From Clostridium sp. SY8519 (GTDB lineage Bacteria; Bacillota; Clostridia; Lachnospirales; Lachnospiraceae), in contig NC_015737.1 of assembly GCF_000270305.1 (NCBI RefSeq), forward strand, positions 2,108,501 to 2,172,500: a stretch of DNA of 64,000 nucleotides, in the 5' to 3' direction. Both the position numbers and the translations under genes were made by a program. Below, piece after piece: positions 43,463 to 53,000 of the stretch (position 1 is the stretch's first letter; each line of letters starts with the position of its first letter). The notes beneath the pieces were generated by a model that did not search any database, was not told the DNA's origin, and saw nothing but the letters and a program-made list of their open reading frames with translations.

Positions 43463-46231
43463 ATGGTGATTAGTGATAAAATGTGTACTCCTTTGTGGGC
43501 GAAAAAAGAAGAGCGGGCAGGTCGATTTTACTGGTTGTCGTTGGTTACACATCTCGAAGATACGATGAATGTATCCAGATGGTTGTGGAACAATTGGCTC
43601 AGCGACAGACAGAGAGAATTCTGTATTAACTCGATAAATCCTTCCAATGAGGAGACGGCATCAGACTTAGCAGCATTTTTAGGAGCTGTTCATGATATTG
43701 GGAAGGCGACACCGGCTTTTCAAACACAGAAAGGTTTTAGCAATTCACCGGATTTGGATGTGATGCTTCTTGAAAAACTGGAACGGGCAGGATTTTCTGG
43801 AATAGCGGATTTGACGTTGACTGGCTCTCGAAAGAGTCATCATACTGTAGCAGGAGAGTACCTGCTTTCGCAATTTCAAGTCAAGGATGATATAGGATCT
43901 ATTATCGGAGGACATCACGGAAAACCGGCAGATGAGCGATTTGAAATTGAGGATCAGTCTGCATATGTGGAAAACCTTTTTCAAAATGAAGATAAAACTT
44001 CTGAGATCTACAAGAAATGGTCACATGTTCAGAAGGGGATTTTTAACTGGGCGCTGGAGGCAGCAAGTTTTGAAAATGCAGATCAACTGCCGGAAATTTC
44101 TAAGCCGGGGCAGGTAATTTATTCAGGATTGCTTATTATGGCAGACTGGATTGCAAGTAATGCGGAATATTTCCCGCTGATTCCAATCGATTCGGAATAT
44201 AATACTGATTGTACCGCCAGATATAAAAATGGTATTTCTGCATGGTATAAAAATCTTCCGCTTCAGATTCAAAGTTACCCGCAGGCTGATGAATTGTTCA
44301 ATTATCGTTTTGGATTCCAGCCAAGGAACTTTCAGAAAATTGTCTGTGAGACGGTCGGCCATATTCATGAACCGGGAATTGTTATTCTTGAGGCACCGAT
44401 GGGGCTGGGAAAAACAGAAGCAGCTCTTGCAGCAGCGGAAGAAATCGCATCTAAAACCGGAAGCAGCGGCCTGTTTTTTGGACTTCCTACACAGGCAACA
44501 TCAAACAGTATGTTTGAAAGAGTCCATCAATGGCTGGAAAATCTTACGGATGCATATGATGAAAAGCAGTCACTAAGACTTCAGCATGGAAAAGCTGCAT
44601 TAAATGAAGAGATGAACAGACTGCAGAATGCATCTTCCGTTGATCTTGATGGGGAGAGCGGCAGTAATGTTTATGTGAACCAATGGTTTTCGGGACGAAA
44701 AAAGGCGTCACTTGATGATTTTGTGGTTGGTACAGTGGACGGATTTCTTCTTACTGCCTTGAAGCAAAAACATCTGGCACTTCGGCATCTTGGTTTTAGC
44801 AAAAAAGTTATAATTATTGATGAGGTGCATGCGTATGACACCTATATGCAGCAGTATCTCGAAGAAGCTTTGCGATGGATGGGAGCATATGGAGCACCGG
44901 TTATTCTTGTATCTGCGACACTGCCATTGGAAAAAAGAAAAGAATTGATTTCGGCATATTTAAAAGGGAAAGGAGTGAAAGGTAGGGATATTGTTTTTCC
45001 GGAGATACTGACCGGATGTCATTATCCGCTGATCAGTTATACAGACGGGATGACAGTGAAAGCACAGGCATCATTTGAACCGGTAAAAGATAAGATTGTC
45101 TATATAAAAAAAATAAGTGAAGACGGATTGCTGGATAAGGTCACGGAATTATTGAAGGGAAATGGTGTCATTGGCATCATTGTTAATACAGTAAGTAAGG
45201 CGCAAAAGCTCGGAAAAATCTGTAAGGAGCATTTTGGAAATGATACGGTTGACATCCTGCATTCAGCTATTATTGCAACAGACAGGGTTCGAAAAGAAAA
45301 TACTCTGATGCGCATGATTGGAAAAGGCGGTGACCGTCCTAAACGAAAAATCATTATTGGAACACAGGTTATAGAGCAGTCTCTGGATATTGATTTTGAT
45401 GTTTTGATTACAGATCTGTGTCCGGTTGATTTACTGATACAGAGAATCGGAAGGCTGCATCGGCATGAAATTCAGCGGCCGGAAAGACATAGAGAACCTG
45501 TTGTGTATGTAATGGGGACCAGTACCCAGTTGGAATTTGAAAAAGGCACCGAACGAATTTATGCCAAATATTATCTTATTCGTACTCAATATTTTCTTCC
45601 GGGTGAAATACGGATTCCAACAGATATCCCAATTTTGATTGATCAAGTGTACGGTGGAAAAAAAATTGAACTCCAGGGAGAACAGGGGAAAATTTATCAA
45701 GCAAGCAGCAAACAAATGGAACTGGATAAGCAGAACAAACAAAATAAAGCGCTTACGTATCGTATTGATGCTCCGCACATCAGAATAAAACCGGACAAGT
45801 ATAATCTCATTGGCTGGCTGGAAAACCCGGATTTTTCCAGAAGTGATGAAACAGCAGCTGCTCAGGTAAGAGATATTGCAGATACAATTGAAGTGATAGC
45901 TGTAAAACAGACAGGAAATGGATATGGAACTTTTGATAACGAAGAGGATATCTCGGCCAGAATAGATGAACCAGGAATTTCCAGGGAATTGACAAAACAA
46001 ACGATTCGTCTCCCGTTATTTGCTACGAGAAAGAAGGGAATTTCAGCAACGATTGAGTTTCTGGAAAAATATAATCTGAAATGTTTACCTGACTGGCAGG
46101 ATCAGCCTTGGCTTAAAGGGTCTTTGGGAATCATTTTTGATGAAAATGGACGGTTTGGCATGAATGGAATTATACTAAAATATGATAATGAGTATGGACT
46201 GCGAGAGGAAAAAAATGATGGGAAGGTTTAA
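43463..46231 (+). CDS. cas3: Type I-E Cas3 nuclease-helicase
   Basis: 922-aa effector nuclease recruited by Cascade to degrade target DNA. The N-terminal HD nuclease has HDIGKATPAFQ, SHHTVAGEYLL and GGHHGKP. The SF2 helicase has Walker A MGLGKTEAAL, DEVHAYD, SATLP, and motif VI QRIGRLHRH. All metal ligands appear intact. GAGGA lies just before the tandem ATGs at 43460/43463, so an upstream TTG at 43451 is rejected. Its end overlaps cas8e by 17 bp. Together with the following genes it forms one operon of clearly lower GC than the left part of the window. Confidence 0.96.
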   Translation: MVISDKMCTPLWAKKEERAGRFYWLSLVTHLEDTMNVSRWLWNNWLSDRQREFCINSINPSNEETASDLAAFLGAVHDIGKATPAFQTQKGFSNSPDLDVMLLEKLERAGFSGIADLTLTGSRKSHHTVAGEYLLSQFQVKDDIGSIIGGHHGKPADERFEIEDQSAYVENLFQNEDKTSEIYKKWSHVQKGIFNWALEAASFENADQLPEISKPGQVIYSGLLIMADWIASNAEYFPLIPIDSEYNTDCTARYKNGISAWYKNLPLQIQSYPQADELFNYRFGFQPRNFQKIVCETVGHIHEPGIVILEAPMGLGKTEAALAAAEEIASKTGSSGLFFGLPTQATSNSMFERVHQWLENLTDAYDEKQSLRLQHGKAALNEEMNRLQNASSVDLDGESGSNVYVNQWFSGRKKASLDDFVVGTVDGFLLTALKQKHLALRHLGFSKKVIIIDEVHAYDTYMQQYLEEALRWMGAYGAPVILVSATLPLEKRKELISAYLKGKGVKGRDIVFPEILTGCHYPLISYTDGMTVKAQASFEPVKDKIVYIKKISEDGLLDKVTELLKGNGVIGIIVNTVSKAQKLGKICKEHFGNDTVDILHSAIIATDRVRKENTLMRMIGKGGDRPKRKIIIGTQVIEQSLDIDFDVLITDLCPVDLLIQRIGRLHRHEIQRPERHREPVVYVMGTSTQLEFEKGTERIYAKYYLIRTQYFLPGEIRIPTDIPILIDQVYGGKKIELQGEQGKIYQASSKQMELDKQNKQNKALTYRIDAPHIRIKPDKYNLIGWLENPDFSRSDETAAAQVRDIADTIEVIAVKQTGNGYGTFDNEEDISARIDEPGISRELTKQTIRLPLFATRKKGISATIEFLEKYNLKCLPDWQDQPWLKGSLGIIFDENGRFGMNGIILKYDNEYGLREEKNDGKV

Positions 46232-47972
46232 TTTGCTGGACGAACCATGGATTTCGGTTCTGGATGGAAAAACAGGAGAAAAGAGAGATGTATCTTTGCT
46301 GGAGTTTTTTCAAAATGGAGGAAAGTATCAAACGCTGGCTGGAGATACGGAAACGCAAAATTTTGCTGTGATGAGATTTTTACTGTCAATTATTCAGACA
46401 GTTTTTTCGAGATTTGATTTTGAAGGTGCTGTATTGCCGGGAGTAGAACTTGACGAGAGATGGGTACAGACAGAGTCTGTTGATGAAGATGATCTGGATG
46501 AATATTGCGACGCTGTTTCAGAGTGCTGGGATCGGTTATATTTAAACGGCAGTTTTCCAGATGTTGTATCTCAGTATCTTGAAAAATGGAGAGATCGGTT
46601 CTTCCTTTTTGACGAGGTTCATCCATTTTATCAGGTGAATCAACAGGAGATGAATGATATCATGGAATTGATTCCTCAAAAAAGTCAGCCGACTACGATT
46701 TATGGTAAAAACTTAAACCGCACAATTTCTGAAAGTGAAAATAAGATCGCGTTATTCTCACCAATTGTGCAAACAGGCAGTGGTAAAAGAAGCAAAAAGG
46801 ATATTATGACATCAGCGCAGCTTGTAAGATGGCTGATCACATTTCAAGGTTATTCGGGACTAGCGGATAAAGTATCGTTGGTGAATACTGTTGAAAAACA
46901 GAGACCGTCAAAGGGGTGGCTGTTTGACCTTGGAGGTGTTTTTCTGCAGGGAAGCAATGTCTTTGAAACGCTTGTTATGAATTATATTCCAGAATTTCCG
47001 GCAAACAGGAAGCAACTCTGTGGAAGGATACAAAACCCCTGTTGGGAAGCAGACGGGAGTCTTGTTGTCAAGAGAATTTATTCAGGAAAACAGATTGATA
47101 ATCTTGCAGAATTATATACAAACTGGAGCAGATCCATCTATATAGATCCGATGATGGATATGGCAGATCCGGTGGAAATCAACATAGTAAAATTGCCTGA
47201 GATTGAGCATACTGAGAATTCGATTGAGCCAATGACATTATGGCGTTGGAATGAAAACGGACCTAATAAAAATCATTTCACACCGAAAAAACACAATGCA
47301 GAGCAGGCTCTGTGGAGATCATTTGGAATTATTGCCATGAACCCTTCTTCCGGCGAGTCCTCCAGGCAATTCAGACCAGGCATATATGGACAGTATCGCA
47401 GATTAGCAAAGGTTGCTGGAAGCAGGTGGACTAATTTGACAGGAGTCAGCATGGCGGATGATGGAAATGCGACGTCATGGCTTCCTGTAGATGAAATTTC
47501 GGATAGTTTTATGATCAATGATTTGGTTATTGCAGATGAGGAACCAGATGGCTGGATTGTTCGCATAAATGATGTAGTAGAAACCACAAAAGAGGTTGTT
47601 TCTACCATTTTTAAGAGCTATCTTAGAGGTATATGTGAAATCAGAGATTTGAAAGTAACAAGTCCTATGGATCCAAATGCTGCAGGTTTTATTGAGAGGG
47701 AAATTGCAGAGATGTACGCTCTGATCGATTCTTCCTTTAAAGAATGGATTTGTTCGATTGAACCAGGTGATTCAAAAGAAGAAAAAATCAAGTCCTGGAA
47801 CACTCAATTAAGGCGGCAGGTGCTGAATAGAGGCGAAGAATTATATGAATCCAGTATGATGCGGGATTTAACAGGAATAGAGAAGGATAACAAAATCGTA
47901 AATATCGCAACAAAATATTGGCAGTTTGTTTATCGTGTAAATAATAAACTGGGAAAAGGAGGAGCAGCTTGA
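46215..47972 (+). CDS. casA: Type I-E Cascade large subunit Cas8e
   Basis: 585-aa Cse1/CasA, which recognises the PAM and recruits Cas3. The N-terminal FNLLDEPWISVLDG is the family hallmark. The length is above the E. coli protein (about 500 aa) but within the range of Gram-positive homologues. ATG 46215 follows AGAGGA and overlaps cas3. The 3' end overlaps the TTG of cse2. Confidence 0.93.
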   Translation: MMGRFNLLDEPWISVLDGKTGEKRDVSLLEFFQNGGKYQTLAGDTETQNFAVMRFLLSIIQTVFSRFDFEGAVLPGVELDERWVQTESVDEDDLDEYCDAVSECWDRLYLNGSFPDVVSQYLEKWRDRFFLFDEVHPFYQVNQQEMNDIMELIPQKSQPTTIYGKNLNRTISESENKIALFSPIVQTGSGKRSKKDIMTSAQLVRWLITFQGYSGLADKVSLVNTVEKQRPSKGWLFDLGGVFLQGSNVFETLVMNYIPEFPANRKQLCGRIQNPCWEADGSLVVKRIYSGKQIDNLAELYTNWSRSIYIDPMMDMADPVEINIVKLPEIEHTENSIEPMTLWRWNENGPNKNHFTPKKHNAEQALWRSFGIIAMNPSSGESSRQFRPGIYGQYRRLAKVAGSRWTNLTGVSMADDGNATSWLPVDEISDSFMINDLVIADEEPDGWIVRINDVVETTKEVVSTIFKSYLRGICEIRDLKVTSPMDPNAAGFIEREIAEMYALIDSSFKEWICSIEPGDSKEEKIKSWNTQLRRQVLNRGEELYESSMMRDLTGIEKDNKIVNIATKYWQFVYRVNNKLGKGGAA

Positions 47973-48550
47973 ATACAGAAAGTAATAAACCATCTGTATA
48001 CGATACCATGGCAGGAATTTTGGCACATATGAATGGCCCGCAGGAAAAGAAGAATATCGCAGGGCATCTTGCTGCGATCCGAAATTCTATTGGTAAAGGG
48101 TATGAGAATACGGCAGAAGTCTGGCCGATTATATTTCCATTGATGCCAGCGGAATATCTTGGAAATGGCGCCATGACGTATGAAGAAAAGGCATTGCTTG
48201 TTACTTTGCAGCTTTATGCCATTGGACAGCAAGGATCAAATAAAACGCAGGGAGATAGGAGCAGGAATTTTGGAAGTTCCCTTCGTAACATTCGGGGAAT
48301 CGAGTCAGCTGCGTTGGACAGGCGTTTCAATACGATGCTTACTGCAACGACATTTGAGGAATTTGCGTATCATTTAAGACAAATATTCAAGCTTGCAAAG
48401 TCTAAGAATACATTTTCAGTAAATTTTCCTGCATTGGCAGAAGATTTATTTTGGTACCAGAAAGATAAGGATAAAATGGTTTGCCTTCGATGGGCAAGAG
48501 AATATTATCGTCCGTCATTGAAGAAGGATACTGTTTCTTCAGATGAATGA
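47969..48550 (+). CDS. casB: Type I-E Cascade small subunit Cse2
   Basis: 193-aa all-helical subunit that lines the R-loop in Cascade. It resembles Cse2 by position, size, and the segments RNSIGKG and ENTAEVWPIIFPLMP. It starts with TTG overlapping the cas8e stop (TTGA) after AAGGAGGAG. There is a 49-bp gap to cas7e. Confidence 0.88.
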   Translation: MNTESNKPSVYDTMAGILAHMNGPQEKKNIAGHLAAIRNSIGKGYENTAEVWPIIFPLMPAEYLGNGAMTYEEKALLVTLQLYAIGQQGSNKTQGDRSRNFGSSLRNIRGIESAALDRRFNTMLTATTFEEFAYHLRQIFKLAKSKNTFSVNFPALAEDLFWYQKDKDKMVCLRWAREYYRPSLKKDTVSSDE

Positions 48551-48599
48551 AAAAACTAGTGGGTATAAAAGCAAAGACATAATAAAAGGAGATTAAAAA

Positions 48600-49661
48600 A
48601 TGGCAGAAAATCGTTTCTATCTTGACATGCATGTAATTCAGACACTCCCGCCTTCAAATGTAAACAGGGATGATACGGGCAGCCCGAAAACTGCTGTATA
48701 CGGCGGTGTGCGTCGTGCAAGGGTAAGTTCTCAGGCATGGAAAAGGGCAATGAGAAAATATTTCCTTAACGAATCTGAAGAGGATCTGGGAGTAAGGAGT
48801 CTCGATGTAGTGAAATATGTTTCGGATAGAATTCGTGCGGCTGATCCTTCTGTAAATGAAGAGAATGCAATGGATATGTCGGAAAAACTATTTAATGTTG
48901 CAGGAATTAAAACAAAAGATCAAAAAACAAAAGCGTTGTTTTTTTTAGGAAAAAAACAGGCAGAGGAGTTAGCTGCTGCCGCTATTCAAGGAGAGACAGA
49001 TAAAAAGACTGTGCAGGAAATTTTCCGCAGCAATCCTGCGGTGGACATAGCTCTCTTTGGAAGAATGGTTGCGGATGACCCTTCTTTAAATGAAGATGCT
49101 TCAGCTCAGGTTGCCCATGCAATATCTACACATGGCGTTCAGACAGAGTTTGATTTTTATACTGCCGTTGATGACTTGGCTCCTGAAGATAATGCTGGCG
49201 CTGGCATGCTTGGAACAATTGAGTATAATTCTTCAACCTTGTATCGGTATGCCAATATTGCGATGCATGAGTTAAGCAAGCAACTTGCGGACAAAGAACA
49301 GACAATTCATGCAGCCAAATTGTTTGTTGAGGCGTTTGCCAATTCAATGCCGACAGGGAAAGCGAATACTTTTGCGAATCAGACACTCCCACAGCTTTTA
49401 ATGATAAACATTCGCCAGGATAGACCGGTGAATCTGGTTTCTGCATTTGAAAATCCGATAAGTTCTAAGAATGGAATTGTTGTGCCGTCGATAAATCGTC
49501 TCTTTGATGAAGTTAAGAAAACGGAAAAATTTGTATCTGTTCCTGTTAAATCATTTTATGTTGTAGATGAAGATGTTAATAAACCGGAATGGGCAGTAGA
49601 GGAAGATACTCTTTCTGATCTTTTAAATGATTTTGCAGAAGCCGCAGGAATGCTTCTTTAA
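48600..49661 (+). CDS. casC: Type I-E Cascade backbone Cas7e
   Basis: 353-aa Cse4/CasC, six copies of which wrap the crRNA spacer. Diagnostic features are the N-terminal LDMHVIQTLPPSNVNRDDTGSPKTAVYGGVRRARVSSQAWKR region, the STHGVQTEFDFYTAVDDL segment and GTIEYNSSTLYRYANI. AAAGGAG precedes the ATG. Confidence 0.95.
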   Translation: MAENRFYLDMHVIQTLPPSNVNRDDTGSPKTAVYGGVRRARVSSQAWKRAMRKYFLNESEEDLGVRSLDVVKYVSDRIRAADPSVNEENAMDMSEKLFNVAGIKTKDQKTKALFFLGKKQAEELAAAAIQGETDKKTVQEIFRSNPAVDIALFGRMVADDPSLNEDASAQVAHAISTHGVQTEFDFYTAVDDLAPEDNAGAGMLGTIEYNSSTLYRYANIAMHELSKQLADKEQTIHAAKLFVEAFANSMPTGKANTFANQTLPQLLMINIRQDRPVNLVSAFENPISSKNGIVVPSINRLFDEVKKTEKFVSVPVKSFYVVDEDVNKPEWAVEEDTLSDLLNDFAEAAGMLL

Positions 49662-49676
49662 AGGCAGGTGATCGTT

Positions 49677-50396
49677 TTGAAAACGGTTTTACTAAAATTT
49701 GCCGGCCCTTTACAATCATGGGGTACGGATTCCCATTTTGAAACAAGACATACGGATACTCACCCATCTAAAAGCGGTGTACTTGGAATGATTGCGGCCG
49801 GTCTGGGATATGGTCGTGATGATGATGAAAATTTGTCCAAGCTGAATGCATTACAGTTTGCTGTTCGTGTTGATCAAGCCGGGCAGATTTTACGAGACTA
49901 TCATACAGCGAAAAAATATAAGAAAAATGGTGAATTGGAAAGAACATATGTCACTAATCGGTATTATTTGCAAGATGCAGTTTTTCTTGTTGCTCTGAGC
50001 AGTGACGAAGAGAGTTTAGTGAATGATGTAAAAACTGCCGTGACATATCCATATTATCCAATTTTCTTAGGGCGGAGAGCGCTTCCGCCTACGGCGGAGT
50101 TGTTTCAGGGGATATATAATACAGATGCAGTTACTTTGCTGAAAGAATATCCCTGGCAGGCATCTGTACGGTATCAGCAAAGGCATAGCAACCGTATTCA
50201 GATCTATGCAGATTCTGTGTTATTGGACAGTAACAGTATTCGCCTTAGAAACGATATTGCCTGCTCATTTTCTCAAATTCAAGGGCGCAAATTCCGTTTG
50301 AGAAAAGAAGCCAGGATTACCGTGGATGCAGTGATACCGGACAAACCGGACAAAAAAGATGAGCATGATATATTTAAGGCGTTAGGAGAAGATTGA
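49677..50396 (+). CDS. casD: Type I-E Cascade subunit Cas5e
   Basis: 239-aa RAMP protein that binds the crRNA 5' handle. The start LKFAGPLQSWG is the family signature. TTG at 49677 is preferred over GTG at 49668, since GGCAGG (49663-49668) is correctly placed only for the former and family similarity begins there. The gene ends one base before cas6e. Confidence 0.92.
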   Translation: MKTVLLKFAGPLQSWGTDSHFETRHTDTHPSKSGVLGMIAAGLGYGRDDDENLSKLNALQFAVRVDQAGQILRDYHTAKKYKKNGELERTYVTNRYYLQDAVFLVALSSDEESLVNDVKTAVTYPYYPIFLGRRALPPTAELFQGIYNTDAVTLLKEYPWQASVRYQQRHSNRIQIYADSVLLDSNSIRLRNDIACSFSQIQGRKFRLRKEARITVDAVIPDKPDKKDEHDIFKALGED

Positions 50397-50397
50397 T

Positions 50398-51982
<1,585 letters not shown>

Positions 51983-51988
51983 GCGAAC

Positions 51989-52924
51989 ATGCCGTTTACT
52001 GTTATTGTATTAAAAAAAGTCCCAAATTCTTTAAGAGGGGATTTAACAAGGTGGATGCAGGAAATTGCAACTGGCGTTTATGTCGGCAGCTATAATTCCA
52101 AAGTAAGGGAATATTTATGGAAGCGTGTCACAGATACTGTGGGTCAAGGGGAGGCATCCATGTGTTATGCCTGCAGGAATGAGATAGGGTATTCTTTCTG
52201 CACTTGCAATACAGACAGACAGGTAGTTGACTACGATGGCATTCCGCTCGTTTTAATTCCTGCAAAAGATACGGAGGAAGAAAATATAGCGGGAATTTCA
52301 ATGGGTTTTAGCAATGCCAATAAATTTCGTCATGCATGTCAGATGCGAAAGATTTCAGGAACAACTAAATTAAGTCCAGAACTGAACACTGGATGTTCCG
52401 GAGTTAATAACAGTAATAACCAGGATATTGTGTTTCTTGATATTGAAACTACAGGGCTTGATGCAGAATCTGATCAGATTATTGAAATTGGAGCCATAAA
52501 AATATCAAAGAATCGACAGACCGAGTTTCATAGATTGATTAATTCAGAGATGCATATTCCAGATATCGTGCAAAAGCTGACTGGGATTACAGAGGAAATG
52601 CTTAAAACAGGAAGCACGTTAGAGGACAGTATACGCGATTTCGATAGATTTATTCAATCTGCAGTTTTGATTGGATATAACGTGTCATTCGATATTAAAT
52701 TTTTAAACAGAGCATTTGAAAGAATGTCCTTAAATACGATACACAATAAGACATTGGACTTATTGCGTGAAGCGAAAAGGGAAAACTGCTTTCAGGATAA
52801 TTATAAGTTTGAAACAACTCTTAAAGAGTATGGTATCGATCAGTCAGTTTTTCATAGAGCACTTGAAGATGCAAAACTGGTGCAGTTATTATATAATAAG
52901 ATGGGATTTGTGAAGAAGCTGTAA
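51989..52924 (+). CDS. cas2: Cas2e fused to DEDDh (DnaQ-like) exonuclease
   Basis: 311-aa fusion. Residues 1-93 are Cas2e (VIVLKKVPNSLRGDLTRWM, GVYVGSYNSKVREYLW). A linker of about 50 residues follows, then a 3'-5' exonuclease of the DnaQ family at 146-305 with an intact active site: Asp151 and Glu153 in LDIETTG, Asp235 in NVSFDIKFLN, His289 and Asp294 in HRALEDA. Stand-alone Cas2e is about 95 aa. Similar Cas2-DnaQ fusions are known, for example in Streptococcus thermophilus I-E, where the nuclease trims prespacers. It is the last cas gene and lies 76 bp from the array. Confidence 0.95.
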   Translation: MPFTVIVLKKVPNSLRGDLTRWMQEIATGVYVGSYNSKVREYLWKRVTDTVGQGEASMCYACRNEIGYSFCTCNTDRQVVDYDGIPLVLIPAKDTEEENIAGISMGFSNANKFRHACQMRKISGTTKLSPELNTGCSGVNNSNNQDIVFLDIETTGLDAESDQIIEIGAIKISKNRQTEFHRLINSEMHIPDIVQKLTGITEEMLKTGSTLEDSIRDFDRFIQSAVLIGYNVSFDIKFLNRAFERMSLNTIHNKTLDLLREAKRENCFQDNYKFETTLKEYGIDQSVFHRALEDAKLVQLLYNKMGFVKKL

Positions 52925-53000
52925 GATGGGATCGATTGAAAGTGAATAAAATCCCGTATGTTCAGAAGAAAAAATGGGGGATTTCTGGGATTTTTTTGCT
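52925..53000 (+). promoter_or_regulatory. CRISPR leader
   Basis: 76-bp AT-rich segment between cas2 and the first repeat. AAAATCCC (52948-52955) and GGGATTTT (52987-52994), with a T-run, could form a hairpin. No clear promoter hexamers; array transcription may start within cas2. Its position as leader is supported by repeat decay only at the opposite end. Confidence 0.6.
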
